NCBI GenBank assembly: GCA_023433465.1
Contig: JAEZCR010000141.1
Coordinates: 1 to 7,336, forward strand
Origin: Pseudomonadota bacterium
GTDB taxonomy: Bacteria > Pseudomonadota > Gammaproteobacteria > Steroidobacterales > Steroidobacteraceae
Direction of reading: 5' to 3'
DNA: 7,336 bases
Every line of letters begins with the position of its first letter. Position 1 is the first letter of the stretch. This document shows positions 6,286 through 7,336 of this stretch, in pieces. The notes under the pieces were generated by a model. It had not been told where the DNA came from. It saw nothing but the letters and a program-made list of their open reading frames with translations, and ran no database searches. Position numbers and translations under genes: made by a program.

Positions 6286-7170
6286 TCAGCCCGTGGACTT
6301 CTTGTAGTCGTTGTATTCCTTCCAGAGCCGCTCCTTGAGTTCGGGATCCGTTTCTTCCTCGGCCGCCTTGCGCAGACGCCGCGCGACGATGTCGTCGTCG
6401 CTGCCATGCACCTGCTTCTTGTGGCCCGCGCCGCTGCCGCCGACCGACTTGCCGCCGTCCGATCCGCCTTCCTCGCCGCCGGACTGCTCACCGCTACCGC
6501 TGCCTTCCGACTTGAGGTCGCCGTTGCGCGCGGTCCGCTCGCCCGACGCGGAACCGCTGCCGTCCGAGTCGCCACCACTGCCTGAACCCGATCCCGAAGC
6601 ATCTCCGCTCTCGCCTTCGCTGTCGGCGCTGCCGCCGCGGGCATCGCGTTCTTTCGCGACGCGCTCCTGTTCTTTCCTGAGCGTCTTGTCGAAGTCGCCG
6701 AGAGAATCGTCGAGGCTCTTCTCGCCGGCCTGACGGCGCTCGTCGGAAGTGGACGCTCCGCCGCCGCCCGAGGTGCCGCCGGGTCCTTCCGTGCCTGCGC
6801 TGCCTGAACTGCCCGAACCGCTGTCGCCTCCGGGCGTTCCGCCGGACGAACCACCGGGCATGCCGCCTGGCATTCCATCGGGCATTCCACCGGGCATTCC
6901 CGCGCTGCCGCCCGGCATGCCGCCGGGCATTCCGCCGTCACTGCCTCCGGGCATTCCACCGGGACTGCCGCCGGGGCTGCCGCCCGGCATTCCACCCGAA
7001 CTACCGCCAGGGCTACCGCCCGGCATTCCACCCGAGCTGCCGCCCGGCATGCCTCCGGGCATTCCGCCACCGCCGCTCGGGCCTGAAGGCGCGCCGCCGC
7101 TGTTGGAGGCGCAGCCGGCAATGAGCATGGCTGCCGCAATGGCAGCGCTCAGAATGTGTGGGGTGCGCAT
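6286..7170 (-). CDS. Lipoprotein with Met-Pro-Gly-Gly tetrapeptide repeats and charged C-terminal helix
   Basis: 294 residues. The signal peptide ends in LIAGC, so Cys20 is the probable lipidation site, with Ala at +2 (outer-membrane type). Residues 37-115 are a nearly uninterrupted tetrapeptide repeat of the form [M/S/T][P/S/D]GG, including ten MPGG and one MPDG; a single three-residue unit (SAG, 89-91) breaks the phase. Residues about 142-178 are charged and probably helical (ERRQAGEKSLDD...KEQERVAKERDARGG region). Residues about 179-248 are Ser/Gly/acidic low complexity. The C-terminal 35 residues (about 258-292) are a charged amphipathic helix with Trp283 and Tyr286, and are probably the only compact part. 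No enzymatic motif is visible. The start is fixed by the signal peptide and by a strong AGGAGGT 3 bases upstream. The repeat may act as a flexible spacer that holds the C-terminal helix away from the membrane; that role is inference. The gene is 30 bases upstream of the next lipoprotein and in the same operon. Confidence 0.88.
   Translation of the reverse strand: MRTPHILSAAIAAAMLIAGCASNSGGAPSGPSGGGGMPGGMPGGSSGGMPGGSPGGSSGGMPGGSPGGSPGGMPGGSDGGMPGGMPGGSAGMPGGMPDGMPGGMPGGSSGGTPGGDSGSGSSGSAGTEGPGGTSGGGGASTSDERRQAGEKSLDDSLGDFDKTLRKEQERVAKERDARGGSADSEGESGDASGSGSGSGGDSDGSGSASGERTARNGDLKSEGSGSGEQSGGEEGGSDGGKSVGGSGAGHKKQVHGSDDDIVARRLRKAAEEETDPELKERLWKEYNDYKKSTG
6826..7062 (-). repeat. 12-base-period coding repeat (tetrapeptide [MST][PSD]GG)
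   Basis: Nineteen four-codon units and one three-codon unit lie in tandem within the lipoprotein gene, covering residues 37-115. MPGG alternates with SSGG, SPGG, SDGG and TPGG units. Codons for the same residues vary (GGC, GGT, GGA; CCG, CCC, CCT), so the array is not a freshly expanded identical repeat. Confidence 0.9.
6967..7038 (-). repeat. Tandem 36-base duplication inside the MPGG array
   Basis: Two adjacent 36-base units (7003-7038 and 6967-7002) both encode SSGGMPGGSPGG. They differ at 4 of 36 positions. All four differences are A/G transitions at third codon positions, so the protein repeat is identical. Confidence 0.85.
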
Positions 7171-7173
7171 GCG

Positions 7174-7180
7174 ACCTCCT
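7174..7180 (-). promoter_or_regulatory. Strong ribosome-binding site of the repeat lipoprotein
   Basis: AGGAGGT on the minus strand, 3 bases before the ATG at 7170-7168. It is the strongest Shine-Dalgarno match in the window, though the spacing is short. It suggests high translation of this lipoprotein relative to the downstream kinase and FGE-fold genes, which have no clear site. Confidence 0.65.
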
Positions 7181-7191
7181 CGAAGGTTCGA

Positions 7192-7336
7192 CTATTGGGT
7201 CCCTTCGGCCGAGCCGTCGGTTCCCGTGAAAAAGCTGCGCAACTGGTTGGACATGCGGTTGCACGCCGTCGCCTGTACGCGCGCGATGAACGGCAACGGC
7301 ACGATTGCGCCGACGATGGCCGAAGTGCCGGTGACG
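7192..7336 (-). CDS. C-terminal end of an unrecognised protein, 5' part outside the window
   Basis: The last 47 codons and a TAG stop are visible; the first full codon begins at 7335. The peptide starts VTGTSAIVGAIVPLPFIARV and ends in a polar tail (TGTDGSAEGTQ). The hydrophobic stretch 'AIVGAIVPLPFIA' could be a membrane or buried segment, and one Cys follows it. The frame is favoured because the stop lies only 21 bases before the next gene and the composition is balanced. The competing frame across the same bases is Arg/His-rich and runs into the following gene. The family cannot be named. It is probably the upstream neighbour in the same transcription unit. Confidence 0.55.
   Translation of the reverse strand, partial: VTGTSAIVGAIVPLPFIARVQATACNRMSNQLRSFFTGTDGSAEGTQ

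Noticed and set aside
6826..7062. Possible CRISPR-like or intergenic repeat array
   Set aside because: The repeats are in frame, have a 12-base period with no spacers, and lie inside a coding sequence with third-position variation.
6252..7139. A second 295-codon minus-strand frame overlapping the repeat lipoprotein
   Set aside because: It is a shifted reading of the same 12-base repeats, giving Ala/Arg/Cys-rich peptide without a signal sequence or ribosome-binding site. The lipoprotein frame has both.

Overview
The window is one strand of a compact, high-GC bacterial locus. Four complete genes and two gene ends all lie on the minus strand, so transcription runs from high to low coordinates. 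The gaps between genes are 11 to 30 bases. I see no promoter, terminator, RNA gene, insertion sequence or CRISPR array, and no non-coding stretch longer than 30 bases. Two of the proteins have clear lipoprotein signal peptides whose +2 residue is not Asp, which suggests a diderm with an outer membrane. Base composition and style fit a high-GC proteobacterium, perhaps a gammaproteobacterium, but the taxonomy is a guess.

In transcription order: (1) the last 47 codons of an unrecognised protein (7336-7192); (2) a lipoprotein built around a tetrapeptide Met-Pro-Gly-Gly-type repeat, with a charged helical C-terminus (7170-6286); (3) a 428-residue lipoprotein of no recognised family (6255-4969); (4) a transmembrane Hanks-type Ser/Thr protein kinase with predicted periplasmic coiled coil, TPR repeats and a PEGA-like C-terminal domain (4940-2556); (5) a transmembrane protein with an N-terminal FHA-like domain, five tandem PEGA-type domains and a C-terminal formylglycine-generating-enzyme (FGE/SUMF1) fold that lacks the catalytic cysteines (2544-76); (6) the first 19 codons of another exported protein (58-1).

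Read together, the genes look like one envelope-spanning signalling module. The kinase would act in the cytoplasm. The FHA-like domain would sit on the same side as a possible partner. Both proteins cross the inner membrane once and place PEGA-type beta domains in the periplasm, and the two lipoproteins could form the outer-membrane side. The logic resembles the threonine-phosphorylation pathway that controls some type VI secretion systems, in which kinase PpkA is stimulated by the FGE-fold protein TagR and TagR is held by lipoprotein TagQ. No secretion gene is present here and the domain fusions differ, so this is an analogy and not an assignment. The module as a whole is the best candidate in the window for an undescribed system.
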